Shown piece by piece: positions 63,603 to 64,000 of a DNA stretch of 64,000 nt; position 1 is the first letter of the stretch; the number at the start of each line of letters is the position of its first letter. The position numbers and the translations under genes were made by a program. The stretch comes from Sphingobacterium sp. R2. GTDB lineage: Bacteria > Bacteroidota > Bacteroidia > Sphingobacteriales > Sphingobacteriaceae. The notes under the pieces were generated by a model. That model saw only the letters and a list, made by a program, of their open reading frames with translations. It ran no database searches and was not told the DNA's origin. Location: contig NZ_CP142884.1 of assembly GCF_040760075.1 (NCBI RefSeq), forward strand, positions 4,526,001 to 4,590,000, written 5' to 3'.

Positions 63603-63772
63603 GAAGCTATGCATGAAACATATAAAAAGGGAGCTAGTCTATAACTTAATCGCAAGACGGTGAGTCGAGCCCACAAAAAAAATGTAAAGTAGATGTAAAA
63701 CATCTTTTCAATTTATTTGATTTATAAAATATAGTTTTATATTAGTCCTACAGAACAGAAAAAAATAAAAAG

Positions 63773-64000
63773 ATGAATATAGATAAAAACGAATTCAGAA
63801 AATATGCAGTAAAGCATCACCGTATTGGAAGTCAACACGTTGATAGCTTCATCGCTCGCACAGAGACAAGCATTCCTACAAATCTTACGCCGTACATTGT
63901 TGAAGAGCGTCAATTGAACGTTGCACAGATGGATGTATTCTCACGTTTGATGATGGATCGCATCATATTTTTAGGTAGCGGTATTGATGATCAGGTTGCC
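63773..64000 (+). CDS. clpP: ATP-dependent Clp protease proteolytic subunit, 3'-truncated by the window edge
   Basis: The 76 visible codons give the N-terminal handle of ClpP in its Bacteroidota form: MNIDKNEFRKYAVKHHRIGS, then TSIPTNLTPYIVEERQLNVAQMDVFSRLMMDRIIFLGSGIDDQVA. The last stretch is the conserved DRIIFLG.xIDD.VA strand and turn of all ClpP proteins. The catalytic Ser-His-Asp lies beyond the window. An A-rich sequence (AAAAATAAAAAG) precedes the ATG. ClpP forms the double-ring peptidase that partners ClpX. Confidence 0.93.
   Translation, partial: MNIDKNEFRKYAVKHHRIGSQHVDSFIARTETSIPTNLTPYIVEERQLNVAQMDVFSRLMMDRIIFLGSGIDDQVA

Overview
The window comes from a Bacteroidota chromosome, most likely a Sphingobacterium-type member of the Sphingobacteriaceae. 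The reasons are moderate to low GC, several promoters with the Bacteroidota -7 element TAnnTTTG, a KdpD split into a separate KdpD/USP protein and a HAMP-PAS histidine kinase with a porin gene in the kdp operon, NodT-type outer-membrane factors behind RND pumps, YbiT-like ABC-F, DUF1080 and DUF1349 proteins, and the divergent holA / HsdR_N-like pair followed by clpP. The genus is inference. No rRNA, tRNA, CRISPR array, insertion sequence or phage was seen.

Layout. 1-6 kb: the 3' part of a type I methionine aminopeptidase, a YbfF-like esterase, a photolyase, a zinc alcohol dehydrogenase, and a TetR gene with two small genes that probably share its operator. 6-14.2 kb: an accessory stretch of lipoproteins and small membrane proteins with a striking concentration of broken genes: a YqaE/Pmp3 gene frameshifted in a T run, an alpha/beta hydrolase with a nonsense codon, a deletion and a frameshift, a DUF1266-like gene with an apparent frameshift, a headless AraC regulator and a frameshifted aldo/keto reductase. 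14.3-23.5 kb: a complete minus-strand kdp potassium-uptake operon. In transcription order it holds two tiny membrane-protein genes, a 125-aa unknown, kdpF, kdpA, kdpB, kdpC, a porin, KdpD/USP and a histidine kinase. No kdpE-like response regulator is present.

24-30.5 kb: a DUF1080 lipoprotein, a thioredoxin-reductase-like flavoprotein, a DUF1349 protein, a LuxR-type regulator, and a large outer-membrane protein in which a surface-antigen beta-barrel follows a putative kinase-like domain. 30.8-45.9 kb: two consecutive RND tripartite pumps. The first follows a TetR gene and carries three copies of a TTAACA-type operator; the second follows a LytS/LytTR two-component pair and ends in a VOC gene. 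46-52 kb: DEAD-box helicase, NhaA, a 58-aa membrane protein whose stop codon lies inside a 27-bp perfect palindrome, a secreted unknown and an ABC-F ATPase. 52-56.6 kb: an EEP-fold hydrolase divergent from a translationally coupled glycosyltransferase / flippase-like membrane protein / glycosyltransferase trio. 56.7-61.7 kb: a (CTTG)8 microsatellite and an EmrAB-TolC type operon behind a TetR gene with a tandem operator placed exactly on a consensus promoter. 61.7-64 kb: holA, an orphan HsdR_N-like protein and the 5' part of clpP.

Functionally the window is dominated by envelope transport: three tripartite efflux systems under three separate controls, K+ uptake, Na+/H+ exchange and glycolipid or glycan assembly. 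The most unusual points are the kinase-like/barrel protein, the palindrome at 49 kb, the small-ORF leader of the kdp operon, and the cluster of decaying genes at 7.7-14.2 kb.
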